A stretch of DNA of 42,929 nucleotides from Lentzea tibetensis (GTDB taxonomy: Bacteria > Actinomycetota > Actinomycetes > Mycobacteriales > Pseudonocardiaceae), in assembly GCF_007845675.1 (NCBI RefSeq), contig NZ_VOBR01000025.1:1-42929 (forward strand), read 5' to 3'. Below, piece by piece: positions 24,581 to 32,457 of this stretch. How positions within the stretch are numbered: position 1 is the first letter of the stretch; the number at the start of each line of letters is the position of its first letter. Made by a program: the position numbers and the translations under genes. The notes beneath the pieces were generated by a model. The model had not been told where the DNA came from. It saw nothing but the letters and a program-made list of their open reading frames with translations, and did no database searches.

Positions 24581-25366
24581 ATGCACTTCATCCGGGTCTT
24601 CCAGGCGGGCACCCTGAACGCCTTCGCCGACTTCGCCGCGACGTACACCGTGCGCACGTGGACGTTCGCGTGGCTGGGCAGGATCATCGCGCAGGTCGTG
24701 TTCTTCACCCTGATCGGCACGCTGCTCGGATCGCCTGAACAGCAACGCTTCCTGCTGGTCGGCGCGGCCGTGATGGCGATCGTCGGCGAGGTGCTGTTCG
24801 CGTGCGCGTCCAGCACGTGGGAACGCCGCGCGGGCACGTTGCCGCTGCTGGTGGCCTCGCCGGGCTCGCTGCTGGCGGTGTTCGCGGGCCGCAGCATCCA
24901 GTGGGTGCCGAGTTCGCTGGCGACGTCGTCGGTGTGCCTGCTGTGCGTGGGGCCGCTGTTCGGTGTGACGTGGTCTGTTCCGAGTGCGTTGCTGTTGGTC
25001 GTCGTGCTCTTCGTGACCGCCGCGACGACCTACTGCTTCGCTTTGGTGCCAGGCGCTGCGGTGCTGAACGCGATGGACCTGCGCAACATCGTCGCGAACG
25101 TCATCGGCGCGCTGATCACCGCGTTCTGCGGCGCCGTCGTGCCCGTGTCGTTCTGGCCGTCGTGGATCGGCTGGGCGGTCAACGCTCTTCCGGTCACCCA
25201 CGGCCTGCGCGCGGTGCGGGAGCTGGCCTCCGGTGGCTTCGACGTGCTGCCGCACCTGGGGTACGCGGTGCTGACCGCCGCTATTTGGCTTGTCGTGGCG
25301 GGATGGCTGCTGCGAAGGTTGGCGGAACGAGGCAGGCGCGACGGCACGATCGAGTTCGGAGACTGA
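24581..25366 (+). CDS. ABC-2 type exporter permease 2
   Basis: A 261-residue integral membrane protein with six predicted helices and the same ABC-2 organisation as its neighbour, including STWERRAGTLPLLVASPGSLLAV (the loop that contacts the ATPase) and a C-terminal ALPVTHGLRAVRELASGG. GAGAGG lies just before the ATG and the gap from the previous stop is 9 bp. The two permeases share layout but are clearly different in sequence, which supports a heterodimeric transporter. The APH-type gene follows after 3 bp. Confidence 0.9.
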   Translation: MHFIRVFQAGTLNAFADFAATYTVRTWTFAWLGRIIAQVVFFTLIGTLLGSPEQQRFLLVGAAVMAIVGEVLFACASSTWERRAGTLPLLVASPGSLLAVFAGRSIQWVPSSLATSSVCLLCVGPLFGVTWSVPSALLLVVVLFVTAATTYCFALVPGAAVLNAMDLRNIVANVIGALITAFCGAVVPVSFWPSWIGWAVNALPVTHGLRAVRELASGGFDVLPHLGYAVLTAAIWLVVAGWLLRRLAERGRRDGTIEFGD

Positions 25367-25369
25367 TTC

Positions 25370-26251
25370 ATGACGAAGATGCACGCCGACGAGGTGGAAA
25401 TCTCCCTTTCGCTGGTGTCCCGTCTCGTTTCCGCGCAGTTTCCACAGTGGACCGATCTGCCGCTGTCCCCGGTCGCTTCCGGCGGAACGGACAACGCGCT
25501 GTACCGCCTGGGCGCGGACATGGTGGTGCGCCTGCCGCGCATCTCCAGCGCGGTCGGCCAGTCCGAGATGGAGATGCGCTGGCTCCCTGTGCTGGCGCCG
25601 CACCTACCGCTGACGATCCCGCGTCCGCTGGCTCTGGGCTCGCCGTCGTTCGGCTACCCGTTCACGTGGTCGGTGTACCGCTGGCTGGACGGCTCAGCCG
25701 ACGTCCTGACACCGGATGCGGCATCGTCGCTGGCGTCGTTCCTGCTGGCACTGCAGGGGATCGACACCACCGACGCCATGCCGGCCCGAGGCCGAGGTGG
25801 CCCGCTCGCTCCGCGCGATCCCCACGTGCGAGCCGCTCTGGTCGCACTGTCCGGCACGATCGACGTGGATGCGGCGGCAGCCGCGTGGGAGTCGGCTCTG
25901 GCCGCCCCAGCGTGGGACGGCCCGCCGCTCTGGCTGCACGGCGACCTGCACGGCGCGAACCTGCTGACCTCGCACGGCCGGTTGAGCGCCGTGATCGACT
26001 TCGGCTGCCTGTGCGTCGGAGACCCGGCGTGCGACCTGATGGTGGCGTGGACGTTCCTGGACAGCGCGGGTCGTGACGCGTTCCGCGCCGCGCTCCCGTT
26101 CGACGACGCCGCCTGGGAGCGCGGCCGCGGCTGGGCCCTGTCGATGGCCCTGATCGCGTTGCCCTACTACCGGTTCACGAACCCGGTGCTGGCCGGGATC
26201 GCTGCACGGACGATCGAGCAGGTGCTCTACCCGACCGCGCGCACCCGGTAG
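25370..26251 (+). CDS. Aminoglycoside phosphotransferase (APH) family protein
   Basis: A 293-residue kinase of the APH/choline-kinase fold. The catalytic loop WLHGDLHGANLL is at 188-199 (catalytic D192), and the metal-binding IDFG at 209-212 is followed by DPACDLMVAW. The N-terminal ATP site shows SGGTDNALYRL. Active-site residues are intact. Substrates in this family range from aminoglycosides and macrolides to metabolites such as hydroxylysine or homoserine; the sequence alone does not decide. Its place as last gene of the exporter operon suggests self-resistance. GGAGAC precedes the ATG, and the last 25 bp overlap the convergent alpha-galactosidase gene. Confidence 0.85.
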   Translation: MTKMHADEVEISLSLVSRLVSAQFPQWTDLPLSPVASGGTDNALYRLGADMVVRLPRISSAVGQSEMEMRWLPVLAPHLPLTIPRPLALGSPSFGYPFTWSVYRWLDGSADVLTPDAASSLASFLLALQGIDTTDAMPARGRGGPLAPRDPHVRAALVALSGTIDVDAAAAAWESALAAPAWDGPPLWLHGDLHGANLLTSHGRLSAVIDFGCLCVGDPACDLMVAWTFLDSAGRDAFRAALPFDDAAWERGRGWALSMALIALPYYRFTNPVLAGIAARTIEQVLYPTARTR

Positions 26252-27435
26252 AGCACCGTGCCGTGCGCGGGCACCTTGGCGCTGATCGTGCCCGAGGTCG
26301 TGGTGACCTTCTTGGTCCACAGGTCCGTCACCTCGTACCGCGCCACGGACAGGAGCCCGGCCTGCGCGGCGTTGGTGGAGATCGTGGCCGCGGCGTCGGT
26401 CTCGTTGTAGAGCGCGATGGCCGTGTCACCGTTCTTCAACGGCTTGGAGAGCACCCGCAGCCCGCCCTTGTTGCTGACCTGCTCACCCTGCTTGCCGAGC
26501 GGGTCCTGGTTGACCGCGATGGCGTCGGGGTTCGCGAGGATCTGCAGGTCCGCCTCACTGGCCTTGGTCAGGTCCGTGCCGATCAGCAGCGGCGACGCCA
26601 TGATCGACCACATGCTCATCTGCGTCTGCTCTTCGGTCTGCGTCAGCTCGCCGTTGCCGATCTCGAGCATGTCCGGGTCGTTGAACGCGCCGGGCTTGGC
26701 GTACTTGTGCAGCGGGATGTTCTTCGCCGTGAGCTGCTTGACCCGCGCCCAGTTGGGCCGGATGTCGCTGGTGGTGCGCCAGATGTTGCCGACCTCGGGC
26801 GACCACGGGAACGGCGAGATCCCCCGGTCGCCCTTCTGGCAGATGCTGTAGAGGATCTTCTGCCCGGTCTGCTTCTCCGCGGCCAGCAACGCGTCACCCA
26901 TCGCCTTGTACCGCGCGACCGTCCGGTCGAAGTTGTCGTCGGCGGGCTGGTTGCAGTTGTCGTACTTCATCAGATCGACTTTCCACTTCGCCCACTGCAA
27001 GGCGTCGATCTTCTCGAACCCGAACGAGCCGGGGAACCCGGCCTTGTCGCAGGTGCGACTGCCCGAGTCCGCGTAGACGCCGAGCTTCAACCCCTGCGCG
27101 TGCACGTAGCTCGCCATGCCGTCGATACCGCTGGGGAACTTCTCCTTGTTGACGACGAGGTTGCCGTCGGCGGCCCGCTTCGGCAACGCCCAGCAGTCGT
27201 CGATGTTGATGTAGCTGTACCCCAGCTCCTGCAACGTCTTGCCGTTGATCTTGCGGGTGTGGATGAAGTCCGCGGTCTTCTTCATGAACGCCTCGTTGAC
27301 GTTGCACCGGACCGCGTTCCAGTTGTTGAAGCCCATCGGAGGTGTGCGCGCCAGCCCGTTCTCCAGCGCGGACGCCGGCGAGGCCACCGACATGCCTCCA
27401 GCCAGCAACACCAGTACCGCCAAGGCTCGCATCAT
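26227..27435 (-). CDS. Secreted alpha-galactosidase, glycoside hydrolase family 27
   Basis: A 402-residue GH27 enzyme. A signal peptide (1 to about 24, cleavage near ASA) is followed by TPPMGFNNWN, YINIDDCW and LKLGVYADSG. The nucleophile is D159 in DLMKYDNC and the probable acid/base is D224 in TTSDIRPNW. The final about 80 residues form the usual C-terminal beta-sandwich. It releases terminal alpha-linked galactose from plant or microbial glycans outside the cell. GAGGGTG precedes the ATG pair at 27435/27432; the first is used. It is divergent from mcrB across 147 bp and overlaps the phosphotransferase tail. Confidence 0.93.
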   Translation of the reverse strand: MMRALAVLVLLAGGMSVASPASALENGLARTPPMGFNNWNAVRCNVNEAFMKKTADFIHTRKINGKTLQELGYSYINIDDCWALPKRAADGNLVVNKEKFPSGIDGMASYVHAQGLKLGVYADSGSRTCDKAGFPGSFGFEKIDALQWAKWKVDLMKYDNCNQPADDNFDRTVARYKAMGDALLAAEKQTGQKILYSICQKGDRGISPFPWSPEVGNIWRTTSDIRPNWARVKQLTAKNIPLHKYAKPGAFNDPDMLEIGNGELTQTEEQTQMSMWSIMASPLLIGTDLTKASEADLQILANPDAIAVNQDPLGKQGEQVSNKGGLRVLSKPLKNGDTAIALYNETDAAATISTNAAQAGLLSVARYEVTDLWTKKVTTTSGTISAKVPAHGTVLYRVRAVG

Positions 27436-27582
27436 GTGAACCGACACCCTCCTCGTTGAGCGGGGGCGGCGGTCCTCCGATGTTTCGCAGCGTACCCGAA
27501 ACACCCAAATGCGCAGGAGTCCGACGTAACCCAGATGCGGCCACCGGCGATGGTGAAGTGTCGACCAGAGGAGGCCGTGGGG

Positions 27583-29739
27583 ATGACCTACGAATTCGAT
27601 GACGACCGATGGGGCCTGGCCAGGATCGAACGCCCTGCACGCCGGATCATCGACGCTGGCCTCGGCGAGGGCCGCTCGGTGATCGAACCCGACGTGCCGG
27701 CCTGGAGCAGCGAGACCACCGCTGACCTTCGCGCTCGGGTCGTCAGCAGCGCGGACTCCAGTGGCATCCCCTTCATGGACAAGCTCCGCGCGGAACTGCA
27801 GGGTGCGCCGCGCGCGACGTACCTGCTCACCGCCGAACTCCTCGCCTTGCACGTGCTCCCGCTGAGCAACGTGCGCGGACCGAAGAAGGTCGGACGCGTG
27901 GACGCGGTGCTGTCCTGGATGCAACCACCGGCCGTACTGCCTGCCGACCTGTGTGAAGCACTCGATGGGCCTGGGGTGCTCAACGGCGGTGTCGGTTTCA
28001 ACGTCCAGATCTGGAACCAGCTGGCCTGGCTGCTCACCTTCGTCGAGCGGTGGCACACCCTCGACGAGGCAGGCCGCAACGCAGCGCTCAAGGAGCCATG
28101 GACGTTCCGCGAGCTGGTGCACAACCTGGACACCGGCCAGGTCGCCATCCGCAACTCGCTGCTGTACTTGGCCTTTCCGGACGTCTTCCTACCCATTGTC
28201 CGGCAGCCCGACAAGGTCGCGATCCGCAATGCGTTCGCCGAGGCGATCGGTGGCACAACCGGCGACGACCCGGTGACCATCGACCGCGATCTGTTCAAGA
28301 TCCATGCCGCCCACCGCGAGCAAGCAGGCAACAAGCGGGTCGACTACTACCAACCACCCTGGCGTTCGGTCTGGGACAAGGGCAAGACCTCTGACAAAGC
28401 GGCTCGGGCCTGGCTGATTCGCGACAAGGCTACGAACCCGAATACCGGGTTCGTGGCACTTGCGGCCGAACACTTCACCGGGTTCAACCCCGACATGTCG
28501 CGTGATGAGCTCAACGCCGCGGTGGAGAACGGATACAAGCACCTCGACTACGCCCAGCGCCTTGCGATCGCCAACGACTACTACAACTTCCTCTTCACCA
28601 TGAAAGCCGACGACCTCGTCACCACGGAGATTGGCGGCGACCTGCACATCGGTGTCGTCACCGGGGACCCCGAGTACTCCAACGACGACGTGTCGGTGCT
28701 GCGACGGCCTGTCTCCTGGACGATGACTACCCACGTTCACGGCGGACCGCTGCGTGACGAACTCGGCCAGGACGGAACAGTCGTCGACATCACCGGCACG
28801 ATCGAGTACCTGAAGGACCTCACCGGAGCGAGCGACACAACTGCGGCATCACAGCCGACCGGTCCGGTGCAGCTTCCTGCGGCTACAAAGCAACTCGCTG
28901 ACGACCTGCACTTCGATCAGAACTGGCTGCAGAAGCTGACGACTGTGCTGCAGGACCGCAAACAGGTGGTGCTCTACGGACCTCCAGGAACGGGAAAGAC
29001 TTATCTCGCAAGAAGGATCTCACGCCACATCACCGATCAGGATGCCGTGCGGCTCGTGCAGTTCCATCCGTCGTACTCCTACGAGGACTTCTTCGAGGGG
29101 TTCCGCCCACGCGCCAAGGGCGACGCTGCCGGGTTCGAGCTGGTACCGGGGCCGCTGCGCCAGCTGGCCGCCCGCGCCGAGGCCGACAAGGGACGGCCGT
29201 ACGTGCTCATCATCGATGAGATCAACCGGGCGAACCTGGCGAAGGTGTTCGGTGAGCTCTACTTCCTGCTCGAGTACCGGGACGAGAAGATCGACCTCCA
29301 GTACTCGCCCGGCGACCGCTTCAAACTGCCGTCGAACATCTTCTTCATCGGCACGATGAACACCGCTGACCGCTCGGTCGCCGGCGTGGACGCGGCGATG
29401 CGGCGCCGGTTCGCATTCCTAGAGCTCCACCCGGATCAGCCTCCGGTGCGAGGCATGCTTGCTCGCTGGTCCTCGACGCACAAGAAGAACGACGACCGGG
29501 CAACCCTGCTGGACAGGCTGAACGCGAAGATCGAAGCAGCCGACAGGGACTTCAAGATCGGCCCGTCGTACCTGATGAAGCCGGACGCGGACCACGCCGA
29601 CGGGCTGGACCTCATCTGGGAGCACTCGATCCTGCCGCTGCTCGAGGAGCACTACTACGACCGCATGACTCGCGAAGCCGTGCGCGAGAGGTTCGGCTTG
29701 AAAGCCATCCGCGCGCCTCAGCAAGAGACCGGCCAATGA
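27583..29739 (+). CDS. mcrB: McrB-like AAA+ GTPase of a modification-dependent restriction system
   Basis: A 718-residue McrB homologue. The C-terminal AAA+ motor has Walker A GPPGTGKT at 466-473, FHPSYSYEDFFEGFRP at 494-509, Walker B IIDEINRAN at 543-551 and the McrB-specific MNTAD motif at 592-596, linked to GTP preference, plus RRRFAF. The N-terminal 450 residues are unlike E. coli McrB: a helical region (IRNSLLYLAFPDVFLPIV at about 190-207), then a beta-rich segment near 345-380 (GDLHIGVVTGD, LRRPVSW) that resembles PUA/EVE-type modified-base readers. AGGAGG lies upstream of ATG 27583. AGA/AGG codons (for example near 29010) and lower GC than neighbours hint at acquisition. The stop overlaps mcrC. 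Confidence 0.92.
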   Translation: MTYEFDDDRWGLARIERPARRIIDAGLGEGRSVIEPDVPAWSSETTADLRARVVSSADSSGIPFMDKLRAELQGAPRATYLLTAELLALHVLPLSNVRGPKKVGRVDAVLSWMQPPAVLPADLCEALDGPGVLNGGVGFNVQIWNQLAWLLTFVERWHTLDEAGRNAALKEPWTFRELVHNLDTGQVAIRNSLLYLAFPDVFLPIVRQPDKVAIRNAFAEAIGGTTGDDPVTIDRDLFKIHAAHREQAGNKRVDYYQPPWRSVWDKGKTSDKAARAWLIRDKATNPNTGFVALAAEHFTGFNPDMSRDELNAAVENGYKHLDYAQRLAIANDYYNFLFTMKADDLVTTEIGGDLHIGVVTGDPEYSNDDVSVLRRPVSWTMTTHVHGGPLRDELGQDGTVVDITGTIEYLKDLTGASDTTAASQPTGPVQLPAATKQLADDLHFDQNWLQKLTTVLQDRKQVVLYGPPGTGKTYLARRISRHITDQDAVRLVQFHPSYSYEDFFEGFRPRAKGDAAGFELVPGPLRQLAARAEADKGRPYVLIIDEINRANLAKVFGELYFLLEYRDEKIDLQYSPGDRFKLPSNIFFIGTMNTADRSVAGVDAAMRRRFAFLELHPDQPPVRGMLARWSSTHKKNDDRATLLDRLNAKIEAADRDFKIGPSYLMKPDADHADGLDLIWEHSILPLLEEHYYDRMTREAVRERFGLKAIRAPQQETGQ

Positions 29740-30914
29740 TCGTTCTTGACGAGGCTGGGGCCGGCAAGACCGTGAACCTCACCGACAGACAGATCGAACG
29801 GCTGCGGAAGACCGATCTGGTCAATATCTCCGTCCGAGGCCTCGAGAAGTTCGAGCTGAAGCCCAAGCGAACGGTCGGCGCCGTGCACCTCGGTGATGGC
29901 GTGGCCGTGGTCGTGCAGCCCAAGATCAAAATCGCACGGGTGCTGTTCATGCTCGGGTACGCGACCAAGCCCGGATTCCCGGAAGGCGAGGTCGCCGGAG
30001 TCGAAGCTGCCGACCTGTGGCCCGCAGTCGCGGAAACGTTGTGCCGCCACGCAACACGAGCGCTCGAGGGCGGGGTGCTCCAGGGCTATGCCACCGAGCA
30101 CACGGGCAGCACCGTGCTTCGCGGACGCGTTCGGGTTGGTGACCAGATCGCCCGGCGACCTGGCCGCATGATGCCCATGGAGATCACCTACGACGAATAC
30201 TCGATCGACACAGTCGAGAACCGGCTGCTTCGCGCCGCCGTCCGCAAGATGCTCGCGGTCCCCGGCGTTTCACCGAAGATGTGCGATCGCCTGCGCCACA
30301 TCGGCAACCAGTTGACCGGCGTGTCCAGTCTGTCGCGGGGCGCTCCCCTGCCCACCTGGCAGTCGCATCGGTTGAACGCCAGGTACGAGCCGGCTCTCCG
30401 CATCGCCGAACTCGTCCTGCGGAACCTCTCGTTCGAGGCAGGTGCGGGCGGGCTGCCAACGGCGTCGTTCGTGATCAACATGGAGAAAGTGTTCGAGAAC
30501 TTCGTGACCGTCGCACTCAAGGAAGCGTGGAAGTCGCGTCCCGGCACGACCGAAGGTCAGTTCTCGACCACGCTGGACGAGGGGAAACAGCTCTCGATGA
30601 AACCCGACGTCGTGCACAGGGAGGGCACAAAGACGCGCATAGTCGTTGACGCGAAGTACAAGTTGGAAAGCGCGAGCGGCAGGTATCCGAACTCTGACCA
30701 GTACCAGATGCTCGCCTACTGCACGGCCCTCAACGTCCACCACGCCTGGCTGGTCTACGCACGTGGAACGCAAGGCGAGGTGACTCGCAACATCCGATGT
30801 ACTCAGATCACGCTCCACGAGTACCCGTTGGACCTCGACGTTCCGCCGAAGGAACTCCTCGGTCAGATCGACCGACTGGCGAACAAGGCTTGGGAACTCA
30901 CCGCCGGGAACTAG
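29736..30914 (+). CDS. mcrC: McrC-like nuclease subunit
   Basis: A 392-residue McrC homologue, the partner that couples to the McrB ring and supplies the nuclease. The N-terminal half contains GRVRVGDQIARRPGRMMPMEI and YDEYSIDTVENRLLRAAV, typical of the McrB-binding domain. The C-terminal PD-(D/E)xK site is intact: PD at 290-291, VVDAKYK with D305 and K307, and DQYQMLAY with Q325. The ATGA overlap with mcrB implies stoichiometric expression. It should cut DNA carrying modified cytosines (5mC, 5hmC or phage-type modifications). A strong hairpin follows 4 bp after the stop. Confidence 0.93.
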   Translation: MIVLDEAGAGKTVNLTDRQIERLRKTDLVNISVRGLEKFELKPKRTVGAVHLGDGVAVVVQPKIKIARVLFMLGYATKPGFPEGEVAGVEAADLWPAVAETLCRHATRALEGGVLQGYATEHTGSTVLRGRVRVGDQIARRPGRMMPMEITYDEYSIDTVENRLLRAAVRKMLAVPGVSPKMCDRLRHIGNQLTGVSSLSRGAPLPTWQSHRLNARYEPALRIAELVLRNLSFEAGAGGLPTASFVINMEKVFENFVTVALKEAWKSRPGTTEGQFSTTLDEGKQLSMKPDVVHREGTKTRIVVDAKYKLESASGRYPNSDQYQMLAYCTALNVHHAWLVYARGTQGEVTRNIRCTQITLHEYPLDLDVPPKELLGQIDRLANKAWELTAGN

Positions 30915-30917
30915 CAA

Positions 30918-30946
30918 CCGCGACGCGCGAGGGTCACGCGTCGCGG
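30918..30946. terminator. Perfect 10-bp hairpin after mcrC
   Basis: CCGCGACGCG (30918-30927) and CGCGTCGCGG (30937-30946) form a perfect 10-bp stem with a 9-nt loop, 4 bp after the mcrC stop and 18 bp before the end of the convergent DoxX-like gene. It is well placed to end transcription from both sides. Confidence 0.75.
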
Positions 30947-30963
30947 CGCACGTCGGACGAGGT

Positions 30964-31488
30964 TCAGCTGGCCACCGGAGTGCGGACGTCGTCCCGCTCC
31001 CGCCGCGGCACGGGCAGCGACACCAGCGTGGCGCGGGCCGAGGCGCTGGCGGCGATGACGACGGCCGCCGCCACGGTGACCACGTTCTTGAGGATGTACT
31101 GGGCTTCGAGGGTGGCCTGCATGGGCGCGTTCCACATCTCGGCGGGGAACAACGCGAGCGGCGCCGACACGAGGACCACGTGGGACAGCAACAGGATCGC
31201 GGTGATGCGCGGCAGGCGGTTCGACAGCAGCACGAGTGCGATCAGCACCTCGCTGACGCCCGCGACCACCACCGCGAACGTGCCGGTGATCAGGCCGAAC
31301 GTGAGTGCGGAGACCGTGCGTTCGACGAGGTCGACGACGGGGCTGCCCGAAGGGATCAGCTTCAGGGCACCGAACCACAGGTAGACGACGCCGAGGCCCA
31401 GTCGCAGCAGCGGGACGCCCGCCCGGCCTGCGAAGCGGATGGCTTGCTCGTCGACTCGATGCAGGCGCGATAAGTCGGGAAAGGACAT
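30964..31488 (-). CDS. DoxX/DUF417-like membrane protein
   Basis: A 174-residue integral membrane protein with four helices. LLRLGLGVVYLWFGALKLIPSGSPVVDLVERTVSAL resembles DUF417/YkgB and DoxX proteins, which are associated with redox or reactive-chlorine stress; function is not firmly known. Histidine H12 near the N-terminus and conserved acidic residues face the membrane interface. The ATG at 31488 is preceded by AGGAG with 6-bp spacing, favouring it over a TTG two codons upstream. It is divergent from the reductase-like gene at 31767. Confidence 0.78.
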   Translation of the reverse strand: MSFPDLSRLHRVDEQAIRFAGRAGVPLLRLGLGVVYLWFGALKLIPSGSPVVDLVERTVSALTFGLITGTFAVVVAGVSEVLIALVLLSNRLPRITAILLLSHVVLVSAPLALFPAEMWNAPMQATLEAQYILKNVVTVAAAVVIAASASARATLVSLPVPRRERDDVRTPVAS

Positions 31489-31560
31489 TTCCAACTCCTG
31501 GGGAATCTGTCTGGGATGCCGGTGGCGTGGCCGACGAAACAGTCCCGCACTCGCGGCTGA

Positions 31561-31604
31561 CAGTATCGCTGCGTTTCCACAGCATTTTTACGTACAGCGT
31601 ACTG
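31561..31604. promoter_or_regulatory. Imperfect inverted repeat upstream of DoxX-like gene
   Basis: CAGTATCGCTG (31561-31571) and CAGCGTACTG (31595-31604) are near-perfect reverse complements with one extra base, separated by 23 bp. They lie in the 278-bp divergent gap, which is visibly richer in A+T than the surrounding genes, and may bind a regulator. Confidence 0.35.
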
Positions 31605-31681
31605 ACCAGGCTCGACGGGTCGAAGAGTCACTCCGGAGCGACAAATGCTTCACGTAGCAAACATATCTACAGAGTCGGCCT

Positions 31682-31695
31682 GTTCGAATTCGAAC
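31682..31695. promoter_or_regulatory. Perfect 14-bp palindrome
   Basis: GTTCGAATTCGAAC is its own reverse complement. The half-sites are in the opposite order to the actinobacterial SOS box (TCGAAC-N4-GTTCGA), so it is not a LexA site. It lies 71 bp upstream of the reductase-like start and could be an operator for a TetR- or MarR-type regulator; none is adjacent. Confidence 0.35.
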
Positions 31696-31766
31696 TATGA
31701 CAGATTCGATTGTGAGAGCGATTTCCCGGTCTGCACCAACAAGACTCTTGGGTGCACACTGACCCC

Positions 31767-32324
31767 ATGCGGAAGCTGATCCTCTCGATCTCGATCTCGC
31801 TCGACGGCTTCATCGAAGGCCCGAACCGGGAGATCGACTGGCACATGGTCAACGACGAGTACCACGAGTACATCAACAACGTGCTGCGAGCCATGAGCAT
31901 GTTCCACCAGGGTCGCGTGACGCACGAGCTGATGGCCGCCTACTGGCCCACCGCCGACCAGGACCCGGAGGCCGGCCGTTGGACGAAGGACTTCGCCGGC
32001 ATCTGGCGCGACATGCCGAAGCACGTGTACTCCAAGACGCTCGACGACACCGCGGACTGGAACACGACCGTCAAGCGCGAGGTGGACCCGGACGAGATCA
32101 ACGAGCTGAAGCGGCAACCCGGCGGCGACATGGTCGTCGGCGGCGCGGACCTGGCAAGCGCTTTCCGGGATCTGGATCTGATCGACGAGTACCACCTGTA
32201 CGTGACCCCGGTCCTGATCGGCGCGGGCAACCCGCTGTTCAAGCACGGGTCGCTGCAGCAGCTGACCCTCGCCGAGACCAGGACGTTCAGCAACGGTGTC
32301 GTCCTGCTGCGCTACACGCGCTGA
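31767..32324 (+). CDS. Dihydrofolate reductase-like (RibD C-terminal family) protein
   Basis: A 185-residue protein of the RibD_C/YwjB-like reductase family. The start KLILSISISLDGFIEGPNREIDWH is characteristic, followed by GRVTHELMAAYWP, VVGGADLASAFRDLDLIDEYHLYVTPVLIGAG and a C-terminal FSNGVVLLRY strand. These proteins have the DHFR fold and bind NADPH, but most are of unknown substrate and do not replace true DHFR. ATG 31767 gives the normal N-terminus; GTG 31752 would add five residues. Neither start has a clear ribosome-binding site. Confidence 0.9.
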   Translation: MRKLILSISISLDGFIEGPNREIDWHMVNDEYHEYINNVLRAMSMFHQGRVTHELMAAYWPTADQDPEAGRWTKDFAGIWRDMPKHVYSKTLDDTADWNTTVKREVDPDEINELKRQPGGDMVVGGADLASAFRDLDLIDEYHLYVTPVLIGAGNPLFKHGSLQQLTLAETRTFSNGVVLLRYTR

Positions 32325-32457
32325 ATCATCCGATGGATCCTGCAGGAGCAGAAGTAACGCAGTCTTGACCGCAGACAGTCCGGTTGTAATCATCGGACCT
32401 CTTACACGCGCTCGTTGGCTTCGCCGCCCAGCCAGCCCGTACCAGAGAGCGACGGTC

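Noticed and set aside
31682-31695. GTTCGAATTCGAAC as a LexA/SOS box
   Set aside because: Half-sites are in reverse order relative to the consensus.
32365-32390. TTGACC/TGTAAT as the promoter of the fucosidase-like gene
   Set aside because: The boxes are only 14 bp apart, too short for a standard sigma-70 promoter; kept out of the feature list.
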